Assembly (NCBI GenBank): GCA_039881145.1
Contig: JAYKKI010000023.1
Coordinates: 2,509,501 to 2,573,500, forward strand
Length of the DNA: 64,000 nt
Direction: 5' to 3'
Source: Druceiella hillmani
Taxonomy: Eukaryota > Arthropoda > Insecta > Lepidoptera > Hepialidae
Shown: in pieces, positions 1-12,709 of the stretch
How positions within the stretch are numbered: the first letter of the stretch is position 1
How the letters are laid out: every line of letters starts with the position of its first letter
Notes under the pieces: generated by a model
Told to the model about the DNA's origin: nothing
Seen by the model: the letters and a program-made list of their open reading frames with translations, nothing else
Databases searched by the model: none
Translations under genes and position numbers: made by a program

Positions 1-640
1 GATTAAATTTAAACTTTTATAAGTCGGTCAATTATTAAGAATATTAAAAAAATTTCACTCTTCATCATAAATTAATAAAATAAAAAAAAATTAGTCAAAT
101 ACCCAATTGTATATGACAGTGAACGCAATAATACGTAATTCTGTTAATCGCGAATCTGTATTTATTCTTGAATTCAACTTTTCAACTGTGCATTAAAATA
201 GTATATGGAGATAATTTGAACAAAATGAAAATCTGTAGGAATGTTCAACTGTGTACATTACTAATAATTACAGATTGTCTGTTATGGTCCATTTTCTATT
301 GCGTAATCGGACCAGAGAAGTATTTTTGAATTAAACTAATTAAATTGTTATTCATATAATATTTAAAAAGACTGTAAATGACAGTGAAGTCACGAAACTG
401 TCATCGGGAGGGAGATAAGATACCTCCGAAACACATGCGTCACCAAGATAATATTTTTTTATGAGGGTCGCGAGGCTAAAATTTTTAGGGAACTCTGTAC
501 TTAAAACTGCCTAATCTGGTACGTCTAAAGCACTCTTATCACGAAAGTTCACGTAACCAAGCTCACACGTATCTGGTGATCTTAATATGATGATGACAAA
601 ACTTAGACATATAAAAGAACTTTATGAAATGCCCGAGGCT
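1..640. other. AT-rich non-coding DNA
   Basis: No stop-free frame of useful length, RNA gene or recognisable repeat is seen. The composition is AT-rich with short A and T runs. I see nothing specific in it. Confidence 0.6.
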
Positions 641-800
641 TAATACGACGGTGGGCGGTCGGGGCCTAATATAAACCGAAGCTAAGTAGAGCGGACAATG
701 ACGGTTGTTTCGTTTGGTTTACGATCCATCCCAGTTTGGATGGGGGCGGCGGTCGGCATGGCCTTTACAGTTTCAGCACGCTCTTGGCGTTAAAGCATTC
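640..800. other. GC-rich island 1
   Basis: A CpG-rich block stands out from AT-rich flanks (GGTGGGCGGTCGGGG and GGGGGCGGCGGTCGGC stretches). It holds a small inverted repeat, CCATCC and GGATGG separated by six bases, near 726-743. No coding frame is convincing. By analogy with the other islands it may be a conserved regulatory element; that is inference only. Confidence 0.4.
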
Positions 801-1738
801 TGTAATGTGGTGTGATAATGGAATTGGCAAGAAGTTCTAGTTTTGACTAAGCCTTAGCTAAGTATTTTTGCCTTTGTCTGGGTAGTTGGTGAGACTAATT
901 AAATGGTGAAAGATTTTGCTAAAATATTTGAAACTCTATTTAATTGTGACATTTTTACATAAACTGCTCTACAGAATTTTTGGAGTGAAACAATTTTTAA
1001 CAATTATTTAATTGTTAGCTCAATTACACTTGTCAAAATCCAGAAGCGATTGATTTGAAACGTAATATGATTGAAACGTAAAATGGAATGTAATTATATA
1101 TTTGAACTTTAAATATAAATGATAAAAGGATGCAATGAGCGGCTTGATCAATAAAATGTTATGAACTGAGTTAACCAATTAGAATCATTGTGTTGTGTTG
1201 GTTAGTGCGGGGAAAGAAACAAGAAGACGATATCCCGCGGAATAACTTCTTATATATGTGCGTTTCCTGCAGTAACGCACATCCATACTGTATATTTTTA
1301 CTTTATTTTTGAATAATGAAAATATGAGAGGAGGTGGATGCATGCAATTTGTGAAATTCCATTATAATTGATTATGAATTCTAATATTTTGTAATCTGGA
1401 TGACAAATTATGTTGTAATTCGTCTCTTTTGTTTTCAAATTTTAATATGTATGTGTAATAAGCACTGAAGTTATGATACTATACCACAGCACGTTATTTC
1501 TTATTTAATTCGGCAGATTTCAAATTTATTTATTCATATTAACAAAGAAATTCCTGGTGCGATAGTTTATCTCCAAAACTTTAATCAGATACCAGTTTGT
1601 CTGCAAGTCGTATTAAATTGTCTTCAAAATGGCTTAAATTACATGCTTACAATATAAATATTACTTATTAACTGATTTTAATAGGGCCCACCATGAGGAC
1701 ATCAAATTATTTTTTTAAATTTAATTTTCTGCTTTGAT
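800..1738. other. AT-rich non-coding DNA
   Basis: About 0.9 kb of AT-rich sequence with stops in all frames. I see no repeat structure or RNA gene here. Confidence 0.6.
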
Positions 1739-2288
1739 TTTTAGGGTTCCGTAGCCAAATGGCAAAAACGGAACCCTTACGATTTCGTCCTGTCCGTATG
1801 TCACAACCATTTTGCTCGGAATAATTAACACTATATAGGTGAAATGTGGATGGTAGGTATCTTCTGTGAACCGCTATATAATAAAATAGTGGAATTCTGA
1901 AAAAAAATTATATTAGAAATGGCACTCCATACTTATAACTGAGGGGTGAAACAGAAATCCAGTGCACGTAGACTTGTGGGATATCGTTATATAGGTCTTA
2001 AAAATGATATATAGGTTCTAAAATTTAACTTTTTTTAGTTAAGTCAGTACGTTTTAAGTAAATTTTTTTAGAAAATTCTAAAAAAATAAGGTAGTTGAAC
2101 TTAAAATAAACTTTGAACTTTGAATAAGATATGTTATGTAGTTTTTGGAATTAGGAATATTTTTGATACAGACCGCAGCAATAATTCTGTTTTTTACAGT
2201 GTCTTTAAAAAAGAACTTATAAGTTTAATATTGTGTGATACTACGTAGCCCTTCGTGCGCGAGTCCCACTCGCACTTGGCCGTTTTTT
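1739..2288 (+). mobile_element. GGTTCCGT-family lepidopteran-type repeat, near complete
   Basis: The segment opens with TTAGGGTTCCGTAGCC, continues with AAAACGGAACCCTTACG and a CCTGTCCGTATGTCACAACC block, and ends with CCCTTCGTGCGCGAGTCC, then CACTCGCACTTGGCCG and a T run. This start and end pair is known to me as a very common dispersed repeat of moth and butterfly genomes; I recall it from memory and did not search. It is about 550 bp with no coding capacity, so it is non-autonomous. Fragments occur at about 17649, 19190, 29455, 31980, 38881, 42590 and 44640. It is the main reason for calling the genome lepidopteran. Confidence 0.7.
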
Positions 2289-2404
2289 TGTATTATTTCT
2301 TCATCTTATTAGAATTGATTTGAGAGGCACAATCAACAATTTTCAATATATTCTTAAATGGCGATCGTTCCAAGAAACGGCACTCTCTCTGAGAAACTGT
2401 ATTG

Positions 2405-2897
2405 CGCGTGCATTAAAAAAAAACTTATGCAAATATAACATTGCACATTCTACAGATATCTTACTTTCATTGGATAACAATATCACCAATTGAAGTACTT
2501 TATAGTTCAATATCATTAAAATATGTCCATAACAACGAGGGCGCTGGTATAACCTAGTTTTGTTAAAATGCGCATTAAAAAAGAAACTCATTCAAATATT
2601 TTGAGAATATAAACACTGCACGTTCTACAGATAATATATTACTTTCATTGGCTAACAATATCACCAATTTAAAGTACTTCATAGTCCAATGTCATTAAAA
2701 TGTGTCCATAACAACGAGGGCGCTGGTATAACCTAGTTTTGTTATAATACGCATTAAAAAAAACTCATTTAAATATTTTGAAAATATAAACACTGCACAT
2801 TCTACATATAATATCTAACTTTCATTGAATAACATTATCACCAATTTGAAGTACTTCATAGTTCAATATCATTAAAATGTGTCCATAACAACAAGGA
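2405..2897 (+). repeat. 178-bp tandem repeat, about 2.7 copies
   Basis: The block GTCCATAACAACGAGGGCG recurs at 2525, 2704 and (with one substitution) 2881, giving spacings of 179 and 177 bp. Each unit contains GGTATAACCTAGTTTTGTT and a CATTCTACAGATA-type segment (substituted in some copies). The first two copies are complete and the third stops at the hairpin at 2900. Copies differ by scattered substitutions and one-base indels, so the array is moderately old. No coding sense. Confidence 0.9.
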
Positions 2898-2899
2898 CG

Positions 2900-2939
2900 A
2901 AAACAAACCACACTAGGTTAGCCTAGTGTGGTTTGTTTT
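2900..2939. repeat. Perfect 18-bp inverted repeat (hairpin)
   Basis: AAAACAAACCACACTAGG (2900-2917) is followed by the loop TTAG and its exact reverse complement (2922-2939), then more T. It lies directly at the end of the 178-bp array, whose units carry a related ACCTAG motif. It could be a transposon scar or a breakpoint palindrome; the T run at its end is coincidental in a eukaryotic context. Confidence 0.9.
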
Positions 2940-3084
2940 TTCCATATGTAATAACTTGTAAATCCACGTCATGTTGAAACAAAATGTAAAACAAGAAACG
3001 TTATTTCTACTTAATTGCAGCTTGGAATTGTGAAATTTATAATTTGAAAATTGAGACAGATTCAAACAATTGTAGCGATTTAAT

Positions 3085-3421
3085 AACTTTAACCAGTGTT
3101 TTGTTAATCCATTATTCGCGCATATACTCATATGTTCCTCAATATTTGAAATTGTGTGTAATGGCATTTATTACAATAAAATTGTTACTAATTATTTTTT
3201 TAACCAGTGTTTTGTTAATCCATTATTCGCGCATATACTCGTATGTTCCTCAATATTTGAAATTGTGTGTAATGGCATTTATTACAATAAAATTGTTACT
3301 AATTATTTTTTTAACCAGTGTTTTGTTAATCCATTATTCGCGCATATACTCATATGTTCCTCAATATTTGAAATTGTGTGTAATGGCATTTATTACAATA
3401 AAATTGTTACTAATTATTTTT
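3085..3421 (+). repeat. 111-bp tandem repeat, three copies
   Basis: AACCAGTGTTTTGTTAATCC starts at 3091, 3202 and 3313, a spacing of exactly 111 bp. Copies are almost identical (one A/G difference seen in the CTCATATG segment), so the expansion is recent. Because 111 is divisible by three, a 142-codon frame stays open through all copies on the + strand (3044-3472) and encodes a hydrophobic 37-residue repeat. The frame has no recognisable domain, so I treat it as a repeat and not a gene. Confidence 0.9.
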
Positions 3422-3442
3422 TTTTCTTTTTTGTTCACAGGT
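3421..3442 (+). promoter_or_regulatory. Possible 3' splice site
   Basis: A long pyrimidine tract (TTTTTCTTTTTTG) ends in TTCACAG followed by GTGCATATC, which has the form of an insect splice acceptor. A stop codon follows within 10 codons in the frame of the upstream repeat. It may be chance in T-rich DNA; no partner donor is established. Confidence 0.2.
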
Positions 3443-3673
3443 GCATATCAACTGTCGATGAACATTAAATAGGTACTTTATCAATTTCTTTATTTTAAAA
3501 TCTGTACATAAGTAAAATACGAATTTTAAATTTCAGAACTGTTTCTTCTGATTAAGTGGCATGTTCAAGTGTTATGTCACGTTTTTTCCGATTAAATGCT
3601 TTGTAAACAAATTCAAGTTTTATGTCAATAGCTCTATACTATCTAATTATCCATGTGTTATAAAGAATCCGAA

Positions 3674-4075
3674 GTCGTATCTTCTCCTTTCCTTTCATAC
3701 CCTGTCACTACTTATTTGGTTCGCGTAGTCGACATCAACAAAAATCTATTGCGCAATAAGAACAACAGGCTTCTAGAATTCGCATTTTTAGTAACTCCGT
3801 ACTCTACCTTTTTGCTATATTTAAAAATTTTCTGTCGAATAATTTCCTGGAAAATGTCCTGTAACAGACGAATGGACGAAAGACGTATAGCTTATCTTCT
3901 CCTTTCCTTTCATATCCTGCCGTTTCATTTTATTATACCTATTTGGTTTGCGTAGTCGATTTTAACAAAAATCGATTGTGCAAAGCAAATGAGTACAACA
4001 GGTTACTACAATTTCCTCTTTTAGTAACTCTGTACTTTACCTTTTTGCTAAATTTGAAAATGTTCCGTTTAGCAA
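3674..4075 (+). repeat. Diverged direct duplication, about 215-235 bp
   Basis: TATCTTCTCCTTTCCTTTCA occurs at 3679 and 3893, and TTTAGTAACTC followed by GTAC and TACCTTTTTGCTA occurs in both halves at about 3788 and 4021. Both halves also share TTTGGTT.GCGTAGTCGA. The offset drifts from 214 to 233 bp, so indels have accumulated. Stop-free frames here are short and differ between copies. Confidence 0.75.
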
Positions 4076-5760
<1,685 letters not shown>

Positions 5761-5966
5761 TGTATCTTGGCACCATCGCGCACAATGGTAGTTGCTTATG
5801 GGTGACTGGTGGTGTGTGAGATATGATGGTTGAAAGGAGCCAACCTTGGCCATTTTCCGCTATCGACCACCGACCACCAAACTTCCGTCATTGAATGACT
5901 AGAATGAGTGAGAATATACTAAACTATCCTCAAATATCTTCAAACGTACTATACCGGAAGGATCGA

Positions 5967-5984
5967 GAATATTCTGGAATGTTC
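5967..5984. promoter_or_regulatory. Perfect four-unit heat shock element
   Basis: GAATATTCTGGAATGTTC is GAAnnTTCnnGAAnnTTC without a mismatch, the inverted 5-bp array bound by trimeric heat shock factor. It sits 42 bp upstream of a TATA motif and about 73-90 bp upstream of an initiator, the usual place in insect heat shock promoters. The match is direct; activity is inferred. The segment might instead be the U3 region of an old LTR element. Confidence 0.55.
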
Positions 5985-6025
5985 GAGGAGCCTTATATAT
6001 GAGTGGCGATAATGGCTTCCGCCAC

Positions 6026-6060
6026 TATATACGGTGGAACGAGACGCGCATGCGTCAGTA
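6026..6060 (+). promoter_or_regulatory. Core promoter-like TATA plus initiator
   Basis: TATATA at 6026-6031 is followed by TCAGTA at 6055-6060. TCAGT is the arthropod initiator, and its A (6057) is 31 bp after the first T of the TATA motif, the canonical spacing. An inverted repeat AGTGGCG / CGCCACT overlaps the TATA region (6002-6026). The first ATG downstream (6093) opens only a 13-codon frame. The transcript, if any, would be non-coding or an LTR transcript. Confidence 0.45.
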
Positions 6061-7110
6061 GTTACCTTTTTATACATAAATCGGTCCTAATAATGGCACA
6101 AGATTATACTTGGAACAGCTATTTAACAATATGATTGAGGTGATAATCCTAACTGGCAAAGACAAATGAACGTTGATTTTTATGCCAGCAATTCCACTGA
6201 TCTCCGATAATTTCCTATATTGTTTCAAACTGTTACAATTTCCAGTAAGATTAGTGTTTCGGGTAAACAGAATCCTATTTGTGTGCCATAAACAAGACGT
6301 CAAATGTAGTGTATAAATTATTTAGTTTATGAAATATTTGTGTATACCAAAAAATAATAAAAATAAAAGAAAAAATGTTTAATTTAACGTCTTCTACATA
6401 AGACAAAAAAATCTGCACAGATGTACCAAAAAGTAACCCAGGGTAGCAGCTAGTACTCCCAGCAACTAGTAGTTGTTAGCAGCTAGTAATACAAATACCA
6501 AGATTTAGTGAAAGCAGATGTTCGATATAATACCTACATGTTACTAATATAAATGAAATAAGCAACTCTGTAGAAGTGGATTATTGTTCTGCACAAATGT
6601 TTAGATAGCGCTTTACGACTTTGGATCAAATATTAAGCTGTTGACTTAATTTAGTTTGCTTTGTTGAATACTCGTTGACTTGAAATTAACAAATACTAAT
6701 GCTAATGATTCGATTATGAGGATCGATCAAGTACAACTATTATAGTCAATGACTGGAATGTTGTTAATGTATAACTCGATAGAATATGGCTATGGTTATA
6801 ATACATAATCGCCCACGGTTAATTTACATTAAATTAAAAATTAGTCATTGCCATTTACTTATGATTAAGCAAGCATCATTCTTAATCTAACGTAAATATG
6901 TAAAGCTACATCTCTCGACAACTGATTGAATCATATCAATATTTTAAGCTGTGGGGTTTTTATTATTTCTGAATTATGTTTTATATTTGATACTAAAATT
7001 GTTATTTGATACAATCTCAACATACGAAAATTATAATCGTTATGCCTTTTTCGACTCTTTAAACTATGCTTTCTTAATTTAAATTGAAAATTGTGATGTG
7101 TAAACGTCCA
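6061..7110. other. AT-rich non-coding DNA downstream of promoter-like cluster
   Basis: No protein frame beyond 77 codons and none recognisable. AATAAAA-type motifs occur near 6350 and 6358. A small cluster of AGCAGCTAGTA / AACTAGTAGTTG repeats lies at 6450-6490. Otherwise nothing is seen. Confidence 0.5.
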
Positions 7111-7139
7111 CGCACACGCACACACGCGCGCGTACACAA

Positions 7140-7202
<63 letters not shown>
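7111..7202. repeat. Compound (CA)n(TA)n microsatellite
   Basis: An interrupted CGCACACG tract leads into pure CA from about 7138 and pure TA to 7202. It immediately precedes the first copy of the 0.5-kb duplication; microsatellite DNA (ATATATGTATATATAT) also precedes the second copy. Confidence 0.95.
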
Positions 7203-7204
<2 letters not shown>

Positions 7205-8110
7205 TTTTAGACGCTTTTGAAGTCATATTTTCAGTTTGATCAAGGTAAAACTTGACACTAAAGCAGCATTGAGTAAAATCTGTATTAATTCTTAAATGAA
7301 CAAAGTTGGCCCAATACTCTCAAAATAGCGGCAATTCAGAAAGCAAAAAATATCGATTTTATTTTACAACCAAAATATGCAAACAATATATCGTTAAACT
7401 TTTAAAATTAAACAACTATTGTCTAAAAATATTTTCTATCATTTATTGGAAAAAGGACAACGTCATAAACTGTATTCCGACCTATGTGTCCATGATATTG
7501 GGGGGATCTCCGTACTAAGTCGTTTCATTTTAGTATTAATATATATTAAAGAAATAGTATATTTGATTCTATGTTTTAGTACATTCATTCTCGAAAAGCT
7601 CGCTAATGAATTAATTGAATATGATTTCTCTTTTCTTATACGGCGTAGCTAGGTATCCCATCTAAACTAAATAATGATGCGTCTTATGTAGATAACATCG
7701 TAAAACAAAAGAAGATATATGTATATATATCGAAAAGTTTTAGATGCTCTGGAAGTCATATTTTCAATTCGATCGACCAAAATACGCAAATGATATATTG
7801 TTAAACTTTTATAATTAAACAACTATTGTCTAAAAACAGTTTCTATCATTTATTGGAAGACTGGGGATCTCCGCGCGAAGTCGTTTCATTTTAGTATTAG
7901 TATTTATTTAAGAAATAGTATATTTAATTCTATGCTTGAGTGCATTCATTAACGAAAAGCTCGCTAATTAATTCGAAAAGCTCGTTAATTAATTAATTGA
8001 ATATTATTTCTCTTTTTTTATAAGGCGTAGCTAGATACCCCATCTAAACTAAATAATGATGCGTATTATAGTATTTAGTGTAGATAACAACGTAAAACAA
8101 AAAATGTTTA
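7201..8110 (+). repeat. Tandem duplication of a 0.4-0.5 kb unit
   Basis: Copy 1 (about 7201-7710) and copy 2 (about 7731-8107) share AGTTTTAGA.GCT, GGGGATCTCCG, AGTCGTTTCATTTTAGTATTA, CGAAAAGCTCGCTAAT, AAGGCGTAGCTAG-like and CATCTAAACTAAATAATGATG blocks in the same order. Copy 2 lacks about 70 bp near the CATTTATTGGAA block and has its own small duplication of CGAAAAGCTCG.TAATTAATT. Stop-free frames of 60-77 codons are not conserved between copies. Confidence 0.85.
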
Positions 8111-8348
8111 CTGTGGTGTATAATTAAATTTTCTTTCACTTTTATTATTTTTTACAGTCTCTTTGCAATGCAAAGTGCCTAAAATTCAAAAGTAGATTTG
8201 TTGATAATTTATATGAAAAATATTTGTCCTTATTACACCGTTTCTCATAATAATTATTCCTTAAAATATAAACGACATAGGTTATCAAAAACTGGGAAAT
8301 TCCTCATTATGACTGGCACATACCATCGGCTTTATTGTTTATTTATAT

Positions 8349-8432
8349 GTTTATTACTAGTTTTTTTCAATGTACTCTTATTATTTTTATGTTTATTACA
8401 GGTTTTTTTCGATGTACTGTTAATTTTTTCCC
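8349..8432 (+). repeat. 42-bp direct repeat, two copies
   Basis: GTTTATTAC followed by AGGTTTTTTTC.ATGTACT recurs at 8349 and 8391. Two imperfect copies only. Confidence 0.7.
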
Positions 8433-8459
8433 CTTTTCAAATTCAAATGTAAGCCCACG

Positions 8460-9040
8460 CTCTACCCTTCGAACGACCTCAAAAATATGTTTTTTTTAAA
8501 AAAAGCACGTGTCGTTTTAAATTACTATGTACAGTTTTAAATAATTTTACACATAAACCAAAAAACACTTCAGATTGTTTGGTTTCATTAGACGAGTAAC
8601 GTGGTATTTCTACGTTTTCCATTTGTGTCGGCTCCAGCATTAAACAGTAAAAGATTTTTCCGTCTACGAGTGTTTTTGAAAGTTTTAAAATTAAACTTTA
8701 CTATTTTTCACTAAGACACGATAAGTAATCATGAATAGGATACCATTATCAGCAGATACCTCGGTAAAATCAACATCTGATACCCTACATCCAAGTAGTA
8801 CAATACTTATAGTACGTGAATTTTTTCAGGATCCAGGATTCAAACAATTGTTTTTTCACTTGTTTTTTTATCGAAAATGATTGTTTTTTTTCACTTTAAT
8901 TTTTAAATATTTGATCTCGTCTGTATCTGCCGAATCATGTAATATTAGGTTTTTAAATATTTTTTTTAATGAAGGCTTTTCTAATACACCTTATCTGTAA
9001 TGCAGCATTAATTCGAGTTTAAATCAACCGCAAATCCAAT
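8460..9040. other. AT-rich non-coding DNA
   Basis: No coding frame, RNA gene or repeat family recognised; long T runs are frequent. Confidence 0.55.
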
Positions 9041-9420
9041 CGGGATCCGCGTGATGGCCAATTTCAATTTGCCGCCCAATTAGTCAACTCGCTTAATTTC
9101 GAATTTGTGTCCAATTCGACGACGGCGCAGCGGTCGGCCGCCGCGTCCGCACCAAAATATGCAAATGAAATTAAGGCAGAGCGGGCCAGTTAAAAAGCCT
9201 CCGATCGCACGTTTTAAAAAGACGCCCTCGCTCCAAATTTGTGGGACGGCGACGGGAAAAAAGTTATAATTGTATTTGCGCAACATTCGATTGTTTCCGG
9301 GGCGGGCCGGATGGGCGGCGGACTTCCGCCCGCCCCCGGCTTCTTTTTAAAAAGGGAAGTGTGCTTAGTAGCGGAAGATGTTTGGATGTAGTCGGGCTTC
9401 GAGTTAGGTTCTGTGAATAA
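9040..9420. other. GC-rich island 2 with POU octamer and GC hairpin
   Basis: This CpG-rich block contrasts with its flanks. It includes a POU octamer ATGCAAAT (9159-9166) and a hairpin GGGCGGCGGACTTCCGCCC (9313-9331, six-base stem). AATTAAG and ATTAGTCAA patches between GC runs give the mixed texture typical of insect conserved non-coding elements. No long ATG frame. Regulatory function is inferred. Confidence 0.45.
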
Positions 9421-9439
9421 ATAAACTATTGATTGAAGT

Positions 9440-10096
9440 TGGACCGGGACGTTAGTTTGTTTGGCGTTTTATTTCTATTTCCTTTCAAGTGGGACATTCG
9501 TCACCAAGTGGGCGGGCGTGTTTAACATGGTTCTCTGAGGACAATTGTAGCAAACAGTTTCCCAATTCCACATCACTGCCCGCTATATTATCAGTCGCTT
9601 TGTAGTATATAAAGATTTTATTCCTTTAGGCAGTTGTCGATCATATAAACTATTTTGACCTTACTAAAACGCGCTAAAGCTCTGATATTACCTTTTATAG
9701 ACATTAATACTGTTGTAGACTATCATTCACATTATGCTAATGATTATAATTATTATCGCAAGTTAATTAACTTCTTTAATGCATTATACGTATGAACGAT
9801 AGCATTTTTAATTATTTCCGTAACAGACGTTATATTTACGTGAAATAACAATGAATATTCTCCAATTTAATAAAAAAAATATAAACACGAGCATGAAATG
9901 GAATGTAGGCTGTTTGCTTTTCAATCTCGAATTCGATATCGTCAGATAGCAATGCCAATGAAATATATTGACTGATCAAAGTATAAAACGTGACGGCTGT
10001 GGCTTTGTGATATCTTAACTGGTATTTTTTTTAATCTGATGATTACTTAATATATTACTGGAATATTATTTTCTTTATATATACAATTTTATGTAA

Positions 10097-10098
<2 letters not shown>
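9440..10098. other. AT-rich non-coding DNA
   Basis: Nothing recognised apart from homeodomain-like AT cores such as TAATGATTATAATTATTA. Confidence 0.5.

Positions 10099-10142
<44 letters not shown>
10099..10142. repeat. (TA)n microsatellite
   Basis: About 44 bp of uninterrupted AT dinucleotides. Confidence 0.95.
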
Positions 10143-10144
<2 letters not shown>

Positions 10145-10335
10145 TTTACAAGCTCCTACTATTTTTAACCGATTTCGTTCGACACCTTTCTCTCTACACC
10201 TAGCAGCAAATTTTAAAGGAGTGGTGATCTCTATCGCACCCCCTCGTCATTGTATGGGGGGTGGTAATTTGAGAAGAGAAAGGGCAACATCGAGTAAGTT
10301 ATAAAGTAGATAGTTATCCGTAAATTCATTTCATT

Positions 10336-12045
10336 GAAAAACCCACACACCCATACACGTACACACATACGTATATAAATAATATCTAGAATATCACATG
10401 TTTATATACATACGTTTAGTTTTTGTGTTATGTGAATAAATAAATATAACTCATTTTATGAAATACATAAGTCTAAATTAATTTACGTATCTTCAAAAAA
10501 TCGTAATGAAATCAATATGTTAATATGCGAAGAGAAAATTGTGTACCCCTATTTAAGCATACTGCGCGCACAGAGGAGTGTGAGATTTAATATATTTAAA
10601 GTTTATATGGAGAAGGAGTGCAGAAAGCTAAAATGTATATATAATATTTGAAAAACCCGCACACATACATACACGTACACACACGTATATAAATAATATC
10701 ACATGTGTATACATACATTTATTTCCTATGTTATGTGATTAAATAAATATAAGTCATTTTATGAAATACATAAGTCTAAATTAATTTACGTATCTTGAAA
10801 AAATCGTAATAAAATGAAATGTTAATATACGAAGAGAAAATTTTGTACGTTTTTTAAGCATACTGCGCGCACGGAGGAGTGTGAGATTTAATAAATTTAA
10901 AGTTTATATGGAGAAGGATGCACTCCTTCTCAAGTGTATATATAATATATTTATATATTAATACGTGAAGAGAAAACTTTGTACCACTTTTTAAGCATAT
11001 TGCGCGCACAGAGGAGTGTGAGATTTAATAAATTTAAAGTTTATATGGAGAAGGATGCACTCCTTCTCAAGTGTATATATAATATATTTATATATTAATA
11101 CGTGAAGAGAAAACTTTGTACCACTTTTTAAGCATATTGCGCGCACAGAGGAGTGTGAGATTTAATAAATTTAAAGTTTATATGGAGAAGGATGCACTCC
11201 TTCTCAAGTGTATATATAATATATTTATATATTAATACGTGAAGAGAAAACTTTGTACCACTTTTTAAGCATATTGCGCGCACAGAGGAATGTGAGATTT
11301 AACATATTTAAAGTTTATATGGAGAAGGAGTGCAGAACGCTAAAATGTATATATAATATTTGAAAAACCCGCACACATACATACACGTACACACACGTAT
11401 ATAAATAATATCACATGTGTATACATACATTTATTTCCTATGTTATGTGATTAAATAAATATAAGTCATTTTATGAAATACATAAGTCTAAATTAATTTA
11501 CGTATTTTGAAAAAATCGTAATAAAATGAAATGTTAATATACGAAGAGAAAATTTTGTACGTTTTTTAAGCATACTGCGCGCACGGAGGAGTGTGAGATT
11601 TAATAAATTTAAAGTTTATATGGAGAAGGATGCACTCCTTCTCAAGTGTATATATAATATATTTATATATTAATACGTGAAGAGAAAACTTTGTACCACT
11701 TTTTAAGCATATTGCGCGCACAGAGGAGTGTGAGATTTAATAAATTTAAAGTTTATATGGAGAAGGATGCACTCCTTCTCAAGTGTATATATAATATATT
11801 TATATATTAATACGTGAAGAGAAAACTTTGTACCACTTTTTAAGCATATTGCGCGCACAGAGGAGTGTGAGATTTAATATATTTAAAGTTTATATGGAGA
11901 AGGATGCACTCCTTCTCAAGTGTATATATAATATATATGAAGGAGTGTATATATAATATATTTATATATTAATACGTGAAGAGAAAACTTTGTACCACTT
12001 TTTAAGCATATTGTACGCACGGAGAAGTGTGAGATTAAACAAGTT
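10336..12045 (+). repeat. Satellite-like array with 137-bp and 301-bp units in a higher-order pattern
   Basis: The landmark GCGCGCAC occurs at 10564, 10865, 11002, 11139, 11276, 11577, 11714 and 11851, with a mutated form at 12013. Spacings are 301, 137, 137, 137, 301, 137, 137, 162. The 301-bp form adds an ACACGTACACACACGTATA plus CATTTTATGAAATACATAAG segment. The 137-bp form carries the hairpin GAGAAGGATGCACTCCTTCTC, while the 10.6-kb and 11.3-kb units read GAGAAGGAGTGCAG instead. The larger period is therefore 712 bp. Units of the 137-bp type are nearly identical, which points to recent unequal exchange. No coding capacity. Confidence 0.93.
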
Positions 12046-12263
12046 TGTCAAGTCTCATTTTATTAGCATTTGCTCGATTCAATAATAACATGAAAAAATT
12101 AATACTGGCAATGAACTGTATCAATAAACTAATACAAATATAAGATATAATTGTGTTTTTTTTAACTGTTACTAATATTAAATTTTAAATTTTATGGGTA
12201 TTGCAGGAAATTGAGGAAAACAATACCCGTTAATGACGCTCTCGGCTAACATAACAGAATAAA

Positions 12264-12266
<3 letters not shown>

Positions 12267-12354
<88 letters not shown>
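12267..12354. repeat. (TA)n microsatellite
   Basis: Two TA runs joined by a TGTGTATA interruption, about 88 bp in all. Confidence 0.95.
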
Positions 12355-12356
<2 letters not shown>

Positions 12357-12709
12357 TTTATTATAGAGGTATAATACTCTTTAACAAAGGAACCTCAATA
12401 AGGTTCAAACTTAAAAAGTCAATGATTTACGGTCGAATTTCAACAATTGAGCCACACCACTAGTAATTTCAAAAGCAGCAAGATTGTATACCGTGTTGTT
12501 GTCTCTACCGCTTTCATTTGACTTTAATCAGATAATTTGCCAAACAATTCAACGGAACTAATCCAAAATAGAAACGATGTCAGATTTTGATACAACCTCT
12601 AATACCCTCGACAGAAAATAATTTCACATAAGAGGAAAAGACACGTCATTATTGCAATACAATATGTTCAAGTTCAGTAATATACATATGCTTGCTTCAA
12701 GATACGAAC

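Noticed and set aside
2922..2942. Hairpin plus T run resembling a bacterial intrinsic terminator
   Set aside because: The organism is a eukaryote and there is no upstream gene; the T run is part of the palindrome and the local composition.
3044..3472. 142-codon hydrophobic repeated frame that could look like a membrane protein
   Set aside because: It exists because three 111-bp units are in phase; hydrophobicity comes from T-rich codons.
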